This document shows positions 1-8,361 of a DNA stretch of 64,000 bases, piece after piece (position 1 is the first letter of the stretch; each line of letters opens with the position of its first letter). The DNA is from Pseudorhodoplanes sinuspersici (GTDB lineage Bacteria > Pseudomonadota > Alphaproteobacteria > Rhizobiales > Xanthobacteraceae). The stretch spans positions 1,172,501 to 1,236,500 of the forward strand of contig NZ_CP021112.1 in NCBI RefSeq assembly GCF_002119765.1, given 5' to 3'. Under the pieces are notes generated by a model. That model was given only the letters and a program-made list of their open reading frames with translations. It searched no databases and was not told where the DNA came from. Made by a program: the position numbers and the translations under genes.

Positions 1-548
1 ACCGGCTCCATGATGATCGCCGCAGTTTCCGGCGTGATCGCCTTCTTCACTGCGTCGAGATCGCCGAAGGCAACCTGTGTGAAGCCGCCGGCCACGGGGC
101 CGAAGCCTTCAAGATATTTCTGCTGGCCGCCGGCGGCGAGCGTCGCCAGCGTGCGGCCATGGAAGGCGCCTTCGAACGTAATGATGCCGACGCGTTCGGG
201 CTGGCCATTGGCCGCATGGAATTTGCGCGCGGTCTTGATCGCCGCTTCCATCGCCTCCGCGCCGGAATTGGCGAAAAAGACCACATCGGCAAAGCTCGCG
301 CTGCACAGACGCTTGGCGAGCTTTTCAGCCTCCGGCATCTGGAACAGGTTCGAGACGTGCCAGAGCTTGTGAGCCTGGTCGGTCAGCGCTTCCACGAGGA
401 CAGGATGCGCATGACCCAGCACATTGACGGCAACGCCGGACGAGAAATCCAGATAGCGCTCTCCCGTCGTGGCCGTGAGCCACACCCCTTCTCCCCGCTC
501 AAAAGCGAGTTCGGCACGGGCGTAAGTCGGCAGAAGATGTGAGAGCAC
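1..548 (-). CDS. argD: Acetylornithine aminotransferase, N-terminal part (runs off window)
   Basis: PLP-dependent class III aminotransferase of arginine biosynthesis, converting N-acetylornithine and 2-oxoglutarate to the semialdehyde and glutamate. About 182 residues are visible. The N-terminus reads [19 protein letters not shown], followed by the cofactor-site region (NSGAEA, then an aromatic/His stretch around GAFHGRT). The window edge cuts the chain at IIMEPV, just before the QGEGG-type motif, so the PLP lysine is not visible. I chose a GTG start (codon at 546-548) because it sits just before the conserved LLPTYAR beginning; no strong ribosome binding site supports it. Succinyldiaminopimelate or succinylornithine specificity cannot be excluded. 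The gene is divergent from gcrA. Confidence 0.85.
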   Translation of the reverse strand, partial: MLSHLLPTYARAELAFERGEGVWLTATTGERYLDFSSGVAVNVLGHAHPVLVEALTDQAHKLWHVSNLFQMPEAEKLAKRLCSASFADVVFFANSGAEAMEAAIKTARKFHAANGQPERVGIITFEGAFHGRTLATLAAGGQQKYLEGFGPVAGGFTQVAFGDLDAVKKAITPETAAIIMEP

Positions 549-600
549 GGCGATGGTCCGGCAGAATTTGCGTCCCAAGACGCAGAACAAAAACGAAATA

Positions 601-620
601 TGCCGCCCCGGCGGGCGGCA
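601..620 (-). terminator. GC-rich hairpin in the argD leader
   Basis: The 8-bp perfect stem TGCCGCCC/GGGCGGCA has a 4-nt loop. Read on the minus strand it is followed by a T-rich run (TATTTCGTTTTTG), so it looks like an intrinsic terminator or attenuator about 50 nt upstream of the argD start. It lies in the 361-base gap between argD and gcrA (549-909), which otherwise holds only the presumed divergent promoters. Function is inference. Confidence 0.4.
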
Positions 621-868
621 CTTATGCACATTCTAGGTGTGCTCCCCCCGCTGTCAACACACGCGAACGGTAATGCAATGCCGCATTTCGTTGAATAAAG
701 CGAGGAAATGAACACCTTTATGGGGATGTGGCTTCGCGGACTCTTGCGGCCGAGTCCAGCCATCTTGTAGTGTCCCATCTGTCGGATACGACATCTCGTG
801 CGGCGGACCTAAATTCAAATCTACCAGTGGTGTGCGTAGCGTCGGCGGCTTTGCGCTGCCCGATGAGG

Positions 869-879
869 GATTCGGATTC
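869..879. promoter_or_regulatory. Two GANTC (CcrM) sites upstream of gcrA
   Basis: Two GATTC pentamers lie 6 bp apart (869-873 and 875-879), about 31-41 bp ahead of the gcrA ATG. A third site, GACTC, is at 739-743. GANTC is the CcrM methylation target, and GcrA acts with sigma70 at promoters carrying methylated GANTC in Caulobacter. Autoregulation here is inference. Confidence 0.45.
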
Positions 880-909
880 CGCGAACACCATGCTGACAGG
901 AGAGGCTCA

Positions 910-1410
910 ATGACGTGGACGGACGAACGGGTCGAGCAACTCAAAAAGCTCTGGTCGGATGGCCTTTCAGCCAGCCAGATCGCGGCGGAACTCGGCGGAA
1001 TTACCCGGAATGCGGTGATCGGCAAGGTCCACCGTCTCGGGCTTTCCGGACGGACAAAGGCGCCCTCGGCCAGCGCGCCGCGGCCGCGCAAGCCACGAAC
1101 GACCCATATGCTGAGGGTCGCAAGACCCGTGGTCCGGGGGAATACGGCCCTGGCGCATGCCTACGCCTATGACTACGAAGTCGAGCCCGAACAGGCGCCG
1201 GTCGAAAATGTCGTTCCGATGGGCCAGCGCCGCACCTTGCTCGAGCTCAACGAACAGACCTGCCGGTGGCCGATCGGCGACCCCGCGACCCAGGACTTCT
1301 ATTTCTGCGGCGGCCATGCACTGACCAGCCTGCCCTATTGCGCCTATCACTCGCGCATCGCCTATCAGCCGCCGGCGGCGCGGCGCGACAAGCGGCCGGC
1401 CCATCGCTGA
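910..1410 (+). CDS. gcrA: GcrA cell cycle regulator
   Basis: A 166-residue protein with the diagnostic GcrA N-terminus (MTWTDERVEQLKKLW...), a helix-turn-helix at about residues 1-45 with the TRNAVIGKVHRLGLSGR segment, a basic and Pro/Ala-rich linker (about 48-95), and the conserved C-terminal sigma-interacting domain containing ELNEQTCRWPIGDP and a Cys/His-rich end (FYFCGGHA, YCAYHSRIAY). GcrA is a sigma70 co-regulator that works at CcrM-methylated promoters in alphaproteobacteria. The ATG at 910 is chosen over an upstream in-frame start because AGGAGAGG lies just ahead of it (898-905) and the family begins here. It is transcribed away from argD and converges on phoB across a strong terminator. 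Confidence 0.95.
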   Translation: MTWTDERVEQLKKLWSDGLSASQIAAELGGITRNAVIGKVHRLGLSGRTKAPSASAPRPRKPRTTHMLRVARPVVRGNTALAHAYAYDYEVEPEQAPVENVVPMGQRRTLLELNEQTCRWPIGDPATQDFYFCGGHALTSLPYCAYHSRIAYQPPAARRDKRPAHR

Positions 1411-1440
1411 GCATCGCGGCGGACGAGCAGACGAAAGAAA

Positions 1441-1473
1441 ACGCCCCGGACCACAATCCGGGGCGTTTCTTTT
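1441..1473. terminator. Intrinsic terminator between gcrA and phoB
   Basis: The 10-bp perfect stem ACGCCCCGGA/TCCGGGGCGT has a 6-nt loop (1451-1456), a T-rich tail (TTCTTTTT) on the plus side and an A-rich stretch before it. It can therefore serve both convergent genes. Confidence 0.85.
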
Positions 1474-1512
1474 TCAGATCATGCGGGTTCAGCGATAGCG
1501 CGGATCTATCGA

Positions 1513-2226
1513 TCAGCTCGCCTTGCCGAAGCGATCGTCGATCGAATAGCCCGAGCCACGCACGGTCCGGATCGGATCGCCGTCACGGCCGCGATTGAGC
1601 GCCTTGCGCAGCCGACCGACATGCACATCGACCGTGCGTTCGTCGATATAGACTTCGCTGCCCCAGACGCCGTCGAGCAACTGCTCGCGCGTGAAAACGC
1701 GGCCCGGACGCTCCATCAGAAATTCCAGCAACCGGAATTCCGTCGGCCCAAGATCCACATCACGGCCACCACGCGAGACCCGCTTCTTCACCCGGTCAAG
1801 CTCGATCTCGCCGAGCGTCAGAATATCGGCCAGCCGTTCCGGCCGGGACCGGCGCAGCAGGGCGCGAATACGCGCCACAAGTTCCGGCACCGAAAACGGC
1901 TTGGTGACGTAATCGTCCGCACCGGTCGACAGACCGCGCACGCGCTCGCTCTCCTCGCCGCGCGCGGTCAGCATGATGATCGGCATCGACTTGGTTTCAG
2001 GGCGCGTCCGCAACCGCCGGCACAGCTCGATTCCCGAGAGACCCGGCAACATCCAGTCGAGCACGACAAGGTCTGGCGTGCTTTCCCGCAGCCGCGTATC
2101 GGCATCGTCGCCGCGGGTCACGGTTTCGACCTCGTAACCCTCGGTCTCAAGATTATAGCGCAACAGGAGAGAAAGCGGTTCCTCGTCTTCGACAATCAGG
2201 ATGCGCGCATTCGGTCCACTCATCAT
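1513..2226 (-). CDS. phoB: Phosphate regulon response regulator PhoB
   Basis: A 237-residue OmpR/PhoB-family regulator. The receiver domain (about 8-125) has the acidic pair in IVEDEE, phospho-acceptor Asp57 in VVLDWMLPG, and a KPF lysine. The winged helix (about 135-232) has FRLLEFLMERPGRVFTREQLL and RTVRGSGY. Phosphorylated by PhoR, it activates Pho-box promoters under phosphate limitation. It is the last gene of the phoR-pst-phoU-phoB block, starting 11 bp after phoU. A longer reading frame extends into phoU, but the ATGATG at 2226/2223 matches the family start. Confidence 0.95.
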   Translation of the reverse strand: MMSGPNARILIVEDEEPLSLLLRYNLETEGYEVETVTRGDDADTRLRESTPDLVVLDWMLPGLSGIELCRRLRTRPETKSMPIIMLTARGEESERVRGLSTGADDYVTKPFSVPELVARIRALLRRSRPERLADILTLGEIELDRVKKRVSRGGRDVDLGPTEFRLLEFLMERPGRVFTREQLLDGVWGSEVYIDERTVDVHVGRLRKALNRGRDGDPIRTVRGSGYSIDDRFGKAS

Positions 2227-2237
2227 CAGCGTCTCAT

Positions 2238-2951
2238 TCAGCCTTGGATGCCGACGGGCGCAAAGCTGGTGGTGTCGGCTTTCGGACGTTCGAGCGTCAA
2301 CGGCTCGCCCTTCATCATGTAATGCACCGTCTCGGCGATATTGGTCGCATGATCGCCCATCCGCTCGATATTCTTGGCCGAGAACAGAAGATGGATGCAG
2401 AAGGTGATGTTGCGCGGGTCTTCCATCATATAGGTCAGCAATTCGCGGAACAGCGACACGCACATCGCATCGATTTCCTCGTCACGCTTCCACACCTCCA
2501 TCGCATCGTCGATGTTGCGGGCGGCATAGGCATCCAGCACCCGCTTGAGCTGGGTCAGAACCAGCGTGCCCATATGTTCGACGCCGCGGATCAGCTTCAG
2601 CGAGGGGTATTCGCCATTGAGATCCAGCACCCGCTTGCTGATATTCTTGGCCAGGTCGCCGATCCGCTCGATCTCGTTGGCGACGCGCATTGCGCCGACG
2701 ACCTCGCGCAGGTCGACCGCCATCGGCTGGCGGCGCGCAATCGTCAGAACCGCCTTTTCCTCGATTTCCCGCTGAAGGGTGTCAACCTGCTCGTCCGATG
2801 CGATCACCTTGAGCGCCGTGGTCGTATCCCGGCGCGTCAGAGCGTGAACCGACTCGGCAATTTCCTTCTCGGCGAGGCCGCCCATTTCGGCGACCATGCG
2901 ATTGAGTTCCTGCAGGTCGGCGTCGAAGGCCTTGGTAATATGGTTAGACAT
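2238..2951 (-). CDS. phoU: Phosphate transport system regulator PhoU
   Basis: A 237-residue all-helical PhoU with two tandem three-helix repeats. Each carries a metal-site-like acidic motif: RVANEIERIGDLAKNI near residue 90 and AKNIERMGDHATNIAE near residue 195. PhoU links the PstSCAB transporter to the PhoR kinase and suppresses Pho signalling when phosphate is plentiful. It lies between pstB (29-bp gap) and phoB in the expected order, with the ATG preceded by a GAGGA-containing ribosome site. Confidence 0.95.
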   Translation of the reverse strand: MSNHITKAFDADLQELNRMVAEMGGLAEKEIAESVHALTRRDTTTALKVIASDEQVDTLQREIEEKAVLTIARRQPMAVDLREVVGAMRVANEIERIGDLAKNISKRVLDLNGEYPSLKLIRGVEHMGTLVLTQLKRVLDAYAARNIDDAMEVWKRDEEIDAMCVSLFRELLTYMMEDPRNITFCIHLLFSAKNIERMGDHATNIAETVHYMMKGEPLTLERPKADTTSFAPVGIQG

Positions 2952-2980
2952 TGTCTCGTCCTCGCTCTTGCAGCGGCCGG

Positions 2981-3802
2981 TCAGCCGAAGCGACCGGTGA
3001 TGTAATCCTGTGTCCGACGATCATGTGGTGTCGTGAAGACCGTTTCTGTAGGGCCCTCCTCCACCAGATTGCCGAGATGGAAGAAAGCGGTCCGCTGCGA
3101 TACGCGGGCGGCCTGCTGCATCGAGTGGGTCACGATGATGATCGTGAAGTTCTGCCTCAATTCGTCGATCAGCTCTTCGATACGCGCGGTCGCGATCGGA
3201 TCGAGCGCCGAACACGGCTCGTCCATCAGGATCACTTCCGGACCCACAGCGATCGCCCGGGCGATGCAAAGACGCTGCTGCTGACCGCCGGAAAGCCCGG
3301 TGCCAGGATCGGACAAGCGATCCTTCACCTCTTCGTAAAGACCGGCCCTTTTCAGACTGGCGGTGACGATTTCGTCGAGATCGGCCTTCGAGCGGGCCAT
3401 GCCGTGAATGCGGGGACCATAGGCCACGTTCTCGTAGATCGACTTCGGGAACGGATTCGGCTTCTGGAACACCATGCCGACACGCGCACGCAACTGCACA
3501 ACATCGAGGGATTTGTCATAGATATCGAGATTGTCGATCTCGATATTGCCCGTCACCCGCGCCGACGGGATGGTGTCGTTCATGCGGTTGATGCAACGCA
3601 GGAAGGTCGACTTGCCGCAACCCGACGGTCCGATGAATGCCATCACCGAGCGCTCGGGAATATCGACACTGACATCCTTCAAGGCGTGCTTGTCGCCGTA
3701 ATAGACGTTGACGTTGCGTGCGACCACTTTGGCCGGCGCCTTCGCAGCATCGGCCACAACAGCATCGGCTGCGGGTTTAACCATGGCATTCATAGCCAGC
3801 AT
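2981..3802 (-). CDS. pstB: Phosphate ABC transporter ATP-binding protein PstB
   Basis: ABC ATPase of the high-affinity phosphate importer, about 273 residues. Visible motifs are Walker [10 protein letters not shown], the signature LSGGQQQR, Walker B VILMDEP followed by CSALDPIAT (the PstB-specific form), and the switch histidine in IVTHSMQQA. About 25 Ala/Lys/Val-rich residues precede the ABC core ([12 protein letters not shown]). I prefer the ATG at 3802, with GGGAG 6 nt upstream, over a TTG two codons earlier. It lies 17 bp after pstA. Confidence 0.95.
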   Translation of the reverse strand: MLAMNAMVKPAADAVVADAAKAPAKVVARNVNVYYGDKHALKDVSVDIPERSVMAFIGPSGCGKSTFLRCINRMNDTIPSARVTGNIEIDNLDIYDKSLDVVQLRARVGMVFQKPNPFPKSIYENVAYGPRIHGMARSKADLDEIVTASLKRAGLYEEVKDRLSDPGTGLSGGQQQRLCIARAIAVGPEVILMDEPCSALDPIATARIEELIDELRQNFTIIIVTHSMQQAARVSQRTAFFHLGNLVEEGPTETVFTTPHDRRTQDYITGRFG

Positions 3803-3819
3803 CTCCAACTCCCGATTTC

Positions 3820-5661
3820 TTACCAGCGCCGCTCGAAGCGTTTACGCAGGATGATTGCAGTACCGTTCATGACAAACAGGAAGGCCAGAAGCACCATGAT
3901 CGCAGCGGCGGTGCGCGCCTGGAAACCGATTTCCGGCAAATCAGACCACAGATAGATTTGAACCGGCATCACTGTCGCAGATTGAAAGATGCTGGTGGCA
4001 GGCTCGACGATGAACGCGACCATGCCGATCATGAGGAGCGGCGCAGTCTCGCCGAGCGCATGCGCCATGCCGATGATCGTGCCGGTCATGATGCCCGGCA
4101 TCGCCAGCGGCAGAACATGGTGGAAGATCGCCTGCTGTTTCGAGGCGCCAATGCCGAGGGCAGCCTCCTTGATGGAGGGTGGAACCGCCTTCAAGGCAGC
4201 ACGCGATGCGATGATGATCGTCGGCAGCACCAGCAGCGCCAGGACCAGGCCGCCCACCAATGGCGCGGAGCGCGGCAGTCCGAAGAAATTGAGGAATACG
4301 GCGAGGCCCAGCAGGCCGAACACGATCGAAGGCACCGCAGCAAGATTGTTGATGTTGACCTCGATGATTTCGGTCAGCCAGTTCTTCGGCGCGAATTCTT
4401 CCAGGTAGATCGCGCCAGCGACACCAAGCGGAAGGCACAGCACCAGCGTCACGAGCAGGGTCAGCGCCGAACCCACAAGCGCACCCCGAATACCCGCCAG
4501 TTCCGGCTCGCGGCTATCGCCGGAGGAGAAGAACCGCCAGTTGAACTGGCTCTGGACAAGACCTCTTTCCTTCAGCACATCGAGCCAAGTCACCACGCGG
4601 TCGTTGAGGCGACGGCTGCCTTCCGGCGTCTGATAGTTCACGATTTGCCATGCGCCGGGCGCCGCAGGATCGGCCGAGCTCAGCGAGATCAAGGTGTCGC
4701 CCTTCACGCCATCCCCGCTGACGTCCGTAACCTTCACGACACCGCCATTGATCGCGATGAGAAGGCTCGGCATGCGATCGGTGATCGGCTCCGGCGCGGT
4801 CGGGTTCTTGTAACGCTGCTCCAGCGCGGCGACGTCCTCCCGCAATTCCTTCGCACGGCCAGACAGCGACGTCGCCTCCTCCGTGGCTGCCGCCAACTGA
4901 GATTCAAGCGCAGCGACTCGAGAAGCGTTATTGGCGCTTTTTGCCGCCGCAATGTCGGCTTCGAGCCCCTTTGCGCGCGTTTCGGCACTTGTTGCAAAAC
5001 CCTGCAGGCGCTCGGCCTCACGCGCTTCATTGCGCGCCTGTGTTGTCAGTGCTTGCTTGACCAGCGCAAGCGCATTGGCGAAGTCGTTCGAGGTCGACTT
5101 GATCTCGATTTCACCGGACGTTCCACTCGGCGTGGCGGTGCCGAGGCCTGCGGCTTTGACCACCTTGGTGCCGATGCCTTTGAAATAAAGGTCGCCGTCG
5201 GACGACATCAGGACCGGCACGGTGACGGTCTGGCCGATGAGCGAAGGATCGGCGACGACACGCTCGCGCAGGTAATCGGACGCTCCCGATGACAGGATGC
5301 TGTCGAGCTGTCGCCGCGCCGTACGATCCTTGGCATCCGGGAACTCCGCCCTCAAAGCGTTGCGGACAAGCGCCTGGAAATCACCCGCACGAATATCGTC
5401 CGGGTTTCGCGATCCTTTCGGATCGATCTCTGCCGGATCAATGTTGACGTTCAGCTGGAGCGAGTTCTGCGTGAAGGCCGGAAGGCCTTTCACAATGATG
5501 TCGGTCAGAACGACCACCAGGAATATCGCCGTGAGCCCGATCGCGGCGAGACCATAGAAACGGAACCGGGCCTCGGCGCGATATCGTGCCTTGACGCGCG
5601 CTCTTGCAGCGTCGGTTCCGAGATCGATCGTGCGAACTCCGGAAAGGGTCGTATCAGTCAT
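3820..5661 (-). CDS. pstA: Phosphate ABC transporter permease PstA, long N-terminally extended form
   Basis: At 613 residues this is about twice the length of E. coli PstA. The C-terminal third (about 395-605) is the standard permease with the EAA-type loop [25 protein letters not shown] (two overlapping parts). The N-terminal part has one membrane helix (about 37-57), then a roughly 330-residue extracytoplasmic segment. That segment holds a predicted coiled coil (about 185-295, rich in Ala/Glu/Arg heptads such as [10 protein letters not shown] and [13 protein letters not shown]). This matches the DUF3333-type extension known in alphaproteobacterial PstA; its role is not established to my knowledge. 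It overlaps the pstC end by 8 bp, suggesting translational coupling. Confidence 0.93.
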   Translation of the reverse strand: MTDTTLSGVRTIDLGTDAARARVKARYRAEARFRFYGLAAIGLTAIFLVVVLTDIIVKGLPAFTQNSLQLNVNIDPAEIDPKGSRNPDDIRAGDFQALVRNALRAEFPDAKDRTARRQLDSILSSGASDYLRERVVADPSLIGQTVTVPVLMSSDGDLYFKGIGTKVVKAAGLGTATPSGTSGEIEIKSTSNDFANALALVKQALTTQARNEAREAERLQGFATSAETRAKGLEADIAAAKSANNASRVAALESQLAAATEEATSLSGRAKELREDVAALEQRYKNPTAPEPITDRMPSLLIAINGGVVKVTDVSGDGVKGDTLISLSSADPAAPGAWQIVNYQTPEGSRRLNDRVVTWLDVLKERGLVQSQFNWRFFSSGDSREPELAGIRGALVGSALTLLVTLVLCLPLGVAGAIYLEEFAPKNWLTEIIEVNINNLAAVPSIVFGLLGLAVFLNFFGLPRSAPLVGGLVLALLVLPTIIIASRAALKAVPPSIKEAALGIGASKQQAIFHHVLPLAMPGIMTGTIIGMAHALGETAPLLMIGMVAFIVEPATSIFQSATVMPVQIYLWSDLPEIGFQARTAAAIMVLLAFLFVMNGTAIILRKRFERRW

Positions 5662-7021
5662 ATTGTTCTCGATATCGCTTCACGATCTGCATCGCGATCA
5701 CATTGAGTGCGAGTGTGAAGAAGAAGAGGACGAAGCCCAGAGCGAAGGCCGCCAGCGTCTTGGCGCTGTCGAATTCCTGGTCGCCGACAAGGATCGTCTT
5801 GATCTGCACGGTAAAGGTCGTCACCGCTTCGAGCGGATTGAAGGTGAGGTTGGCCGCGAGACCTGCAGCCATCACCACGATCATGGTTTCGCCGACCGCG
5901 CGGCTGATGGCGAGCATGAAAGCTGACACGATGCCGGGCAGCGCAGCCGGCAACACCACCTTTTTGATCGTTTCCGATCTCGTCGCGCCCATGCCATAGG
6001 ACCCATCGCGCAACGATTGCGGCACCGCGTTGATCACGTCGTCGGACAGGGATGACACGAACGGGATGATCATCATGCCCATGACGATACCCGCGGCCAG
6101 CGCGCTTTCGGAGGCGACATTCAAACCGATGGATTCGCCAGCGCCTCGGACCCACGGCGCAAGGCTGAGCGCAGCGAAGAAGCCGAGCACCACCGTCGGA
6201 ATACCGGCGAGGATTTCGAGAATGGGCTTTGCGAAAGCGCGAAAACGCGGCGTGGCGTATTCGGCCATGTATATGGCTGCAAACAAACCGACCGGACCTG
6301 CAATCAGCATCGCAATCGTGGTGATCAGGAGGGTGCCTGCGACCAGCGGCACGATGCCGAAGGCGCCTGAGGAGCCGACCTGATCCTCACGGATGGCGGT
6401 TTGCGGGCTCCAATGCGTCCCAAACAGGAAGTCCAGCGGAGAGACCTTCTGGAAGAATCGAATGGTCTCGAACAAAACCGAGAACAGGATACCGATGGTC
6501 GTCAGAACCGCCACGCATGCCGCGGCCAGCAGCACGTATTTGACAACGGTCTCGACATTATTGCGGGCACGGAACTCCGCCGACAGCATACGGAATGCGT
6601 ATGCGATGCCGAGAAGGCCGAAAATCCAGCCGGCCCCGAGGATCAATGTATTGGTCCAGGACCGCAGCGACGTATAAACATCGGCTGCATTTTTCAGCGC
6701 AACACTCGGCTGCCCGGGGTAATTGCCGGACGCGACGGCCAGGATGTCGCGCATCGCCGCGCCGCGCTTGAGATCGTCGTCGAGCAGATTGGGGTCCAGC
6801 GCACTGATGGCTTGCGTATTCACGATCTTGTCGGCGATCGGAACCGCGACAAGGAAGATCAGCAGCATCGGGATCAGCACGCTGATCACCACGAAGGCGC
6901 CGTGATAAACCGGACGCGAATGCAGCTGGACGTTGCCGCCCGCAACGACCGCGCGCGAGCGCCCGAGAAAATAACCAGCGATCACCAGGACCGCGAGGCC
7001 GAGGAAATACAGCGACGTCAT
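5654..7021 (-). CDS. pstC: Phosphate ABC transporter permease PstC
   Basis: A 455-residue inner-membrane permease, longer than the roughly 320 of E. coli, as is usual for alphaproteobacteria. It opens with a helix (MTSLYFLGLAVLVIAGYF) and carries extra N-terminal membrane segments before the six-helix permease core. The core carries the EAA-type loop with GMGATRSETIKKVVLPAALPG. It pairs with PstA to form the phosphate channel. The stop overlaps the pstA start. A hairpin in the 132-bp gap to pstS probably lowers its expression relative to the binding protein. Confidence 0.94.
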   Translation of the reverse strand: MTSLYFLGLAVLVIAGYFLGRSRAVVAGGNVQLHSRPVYHGAFVVISVLIPMLLIFLVAVPIADKIVNTQAISALDPNLLDDDLKRGAAMRDILAVASGNYPGQPSVALKNAADVYTSLRSWTNTLILGAGWIFGLLGIAYAFRMLSAEFRARNNVETVVKYVLLAAACVAVLTTIGILFSVLFETIRFFQKVSPLDFLFGTHWSPQTAIREDQVGSSGAFGIVPLVAGTLLITTIAMLIAGPVGLFAAIYMAEYATPRFRAFAKPILEILAGIPTVVLGFFAALSLAPWVRGAGESIGLNVASESALAAGIVMGMMIIPFVSSLSDDVINAVPQSLRDGSYGMGATRSETIKKVVLPAALPGIVSAFMLAISRAVGETMIVVMAAGLAANLTFNPLEAVTTFTVQIKTILVGDQEFDSAKTLAAFALGFVLFFFTLALNVIAMQIVKRYREQYD

Positions 7022-7115
7022 GGCCTCAACACCCCCCGGAAAAAACCGGCTTCGTACCTGATATCGATAGGACAGTTATCATTGCGGGCCTTTATCGGCT
7101 TCGCTTCGTTGAAGA

Positions 7116-7144
7116 GAGCGGCCGCGCAACCTGCGCGACCGCTC
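7116..7144 (-). terminator. Hairpin between pstS and pstC
   Basis: A stem of GAGCGG/CCGCTC plus CGCGCA/TGCGCG, separated by one mismatch, with a 3-nt loop. It lies directly downstream of pstS and has no long T run on the minus strand. It is more likely a partial terminator or an mRNA-stabilising stem that favours pstS over pstCAB. Confidence 0.5.
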
Positions 7145-7153
7145 AATTGTCGC

Positions 7154-8209
7154 TTATGAACCGAGCGCGTCAGCCGACACAGGCTTCATGTCGGTGATCG
7201 ACTTGCGCACCGCGTCTGCTTCCGCCTTCGGCAGGGTCACAAGACCTTTCTTGGCGAGATAGCCATCTTCGCCGATCGCTTTCGGGGAAACATATTCGAC
7301 CGCAAACTTGTCGATGCCCGGCACGATGCCGACATGGGCCTTCTTCAGATAGACATACATCCGGCGAGCGCCCGGATATTTGCCGCTCGTGATGTTGTCG
7401 AATTCCGGCTCGGAGCCGTTGAGCGGCACGCCACGCAGCTTCGCGGCATTCTCTTCCAGGAAGGAATAGCCGAACACGCCGAAGGCATTCTTGTTCTGCT
7501 CCAGCTTGGCGACGATCAGATTGTCGTTCTCACCGGCTTCGACGTAAACGCCGTCTTCGCGAAGCGTTTTCCAAACCGAGTCAAACGCCTTCGGATCCGA
7601 CTTCTTCAGTTGTGCAAGAGCGGGGATCTGCTCGGCGCCCTTTTCAAGAAGCAGCTCATGGAACGAGTCACGGGTGCCGGAGGTCGGCGGAGGACCAAGC
7701 ACTTCGATCTTGAAGTTCGGCAGCGACTTGTCGATGTCGGACCAGTTCTTGTTCGGGTTCGGGATCAGTTTTCCGTCCGGTCCGGGAACCTGCTTCGCAA
7801 CAGCCAGCAGCAATTGCGGGAGCGTCAGCTTGATCGGCGTGCCCTGCTTCGACTGAGCAATGGTCAGGCCGTCGAAGCCGATATTGATCTCGACGACGTC
7901 CTTGACGCCGTTCTTCTGGCACATGTCCAGTTCGGTCTTCTTCATGCGGCGCGAGGCATTGGTCGCGTCCGGATGCTCCTCGCCGACGCCAGCGCAGAAC
8001 AGCTTCATGCCGCCACCGGTTCCGGTGGATTCGACGACCGGAGTCTTCACGCCGCCGGTCTTACCGAGCTGCTCGGCAACGGCTGTGGTGAACGGATAAA
8101 CGGTGGACGAACCGACGATACGGATCTGGTCGCGAGCTTGGGCAGTGCCGGCAACGAGCATACCGGCCGCCACGAGCGCAAAGGCGCTGGCGAAGGTCTG
8201 GGGTTTCAA
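7154..8209 (-). CDS. pstS: Phosphate-binding periplasmic protein PstS
   Basis: A 351-residue solute-binding protein of the PstABC importer. It has a Sec signal peptide (KPQTFASAFALVAAGMLVAG, cleavage after TAQA) and the phosphate-site motifs GSSTVYPF near the mature N-terminus, STGTGGGMKLFCAG and a GTRDSF segment. The start is a TTG at 8209: AAGGAGA lies 7-8 nt upstream, while the nearby ATG opens a frame that stops after two codons. An upstream in-frame extension gives an unlikely N-terminus. The promoter region contains a three-unit Pho box. Confidence 0.95.
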   Translation of the reverse strand: MKPQTFASAFALVAAGMLVAGTAQARDQIRIVGSSTVYPFTTAVAEQLGKTGGVKTPVVESTGTGGGMKLFCAGVGEEHPDATNASRRMKKTELDMCQKNGVKDVVEINIGFDGLTIAQSKQGTPIKLTLPQLLLAVAKQVPGPDGKLIPNPNKNWSDIDKSLPNFKIEVLGPPPTSGTRDSFHELLLEKGAEQIPALAQLKKSDPKAFDSVWKTLREDGVYVEAGENDNLIVAKLEQNKNAFGVFGYSFLEENAAKLRGVPLNGSEPEFDNITSGKYPGARRMYVYLKKAHVGIVPGIDKFAVEYVSPKAIGEDGYLAKKGLVTLPKAEADAVRKSITDMKPVSADALGS

Positions 8210-8315
8210 AGCATCTCTCCTTCGAGTTTGTGCGGGGCGGTCGGCATTGGAAATGAAAAAGGGGAAGACCAACCCGGTTGCACCCCGTCAGCTAGGGTGA
8301 CATGCCTTCGGTTCT

Positions 8316-8343
8316 ATGACGGCCAGATGACACCTGAATGACA
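8316..8343 (-). promoter_or_regulatory. Pho box (three direct repeats) upstream of pstS
   Basis: On the minus strand three hexamers, TGTCAT, TGTCAT and CGTCAT, are spaced exactly 11 bp apart (plus-strand 8338-8343, 8327-8332, 8316-8321). This is the geometry of PhoB binding sites. They lie about 107-134 bp upstream of the TTG start, in the gap between phoR and pstS. Confidence 0.85.
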
Positions 8344-8361
8344 ATGTAACTTATTGAAAAA

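Noticed and set aside
3958-5292. 444-codon plus-strand frame opposite pstA
   Set aside because: Shadow of the pstA coding strand; Arg/His/Gln-rich and without motifs.
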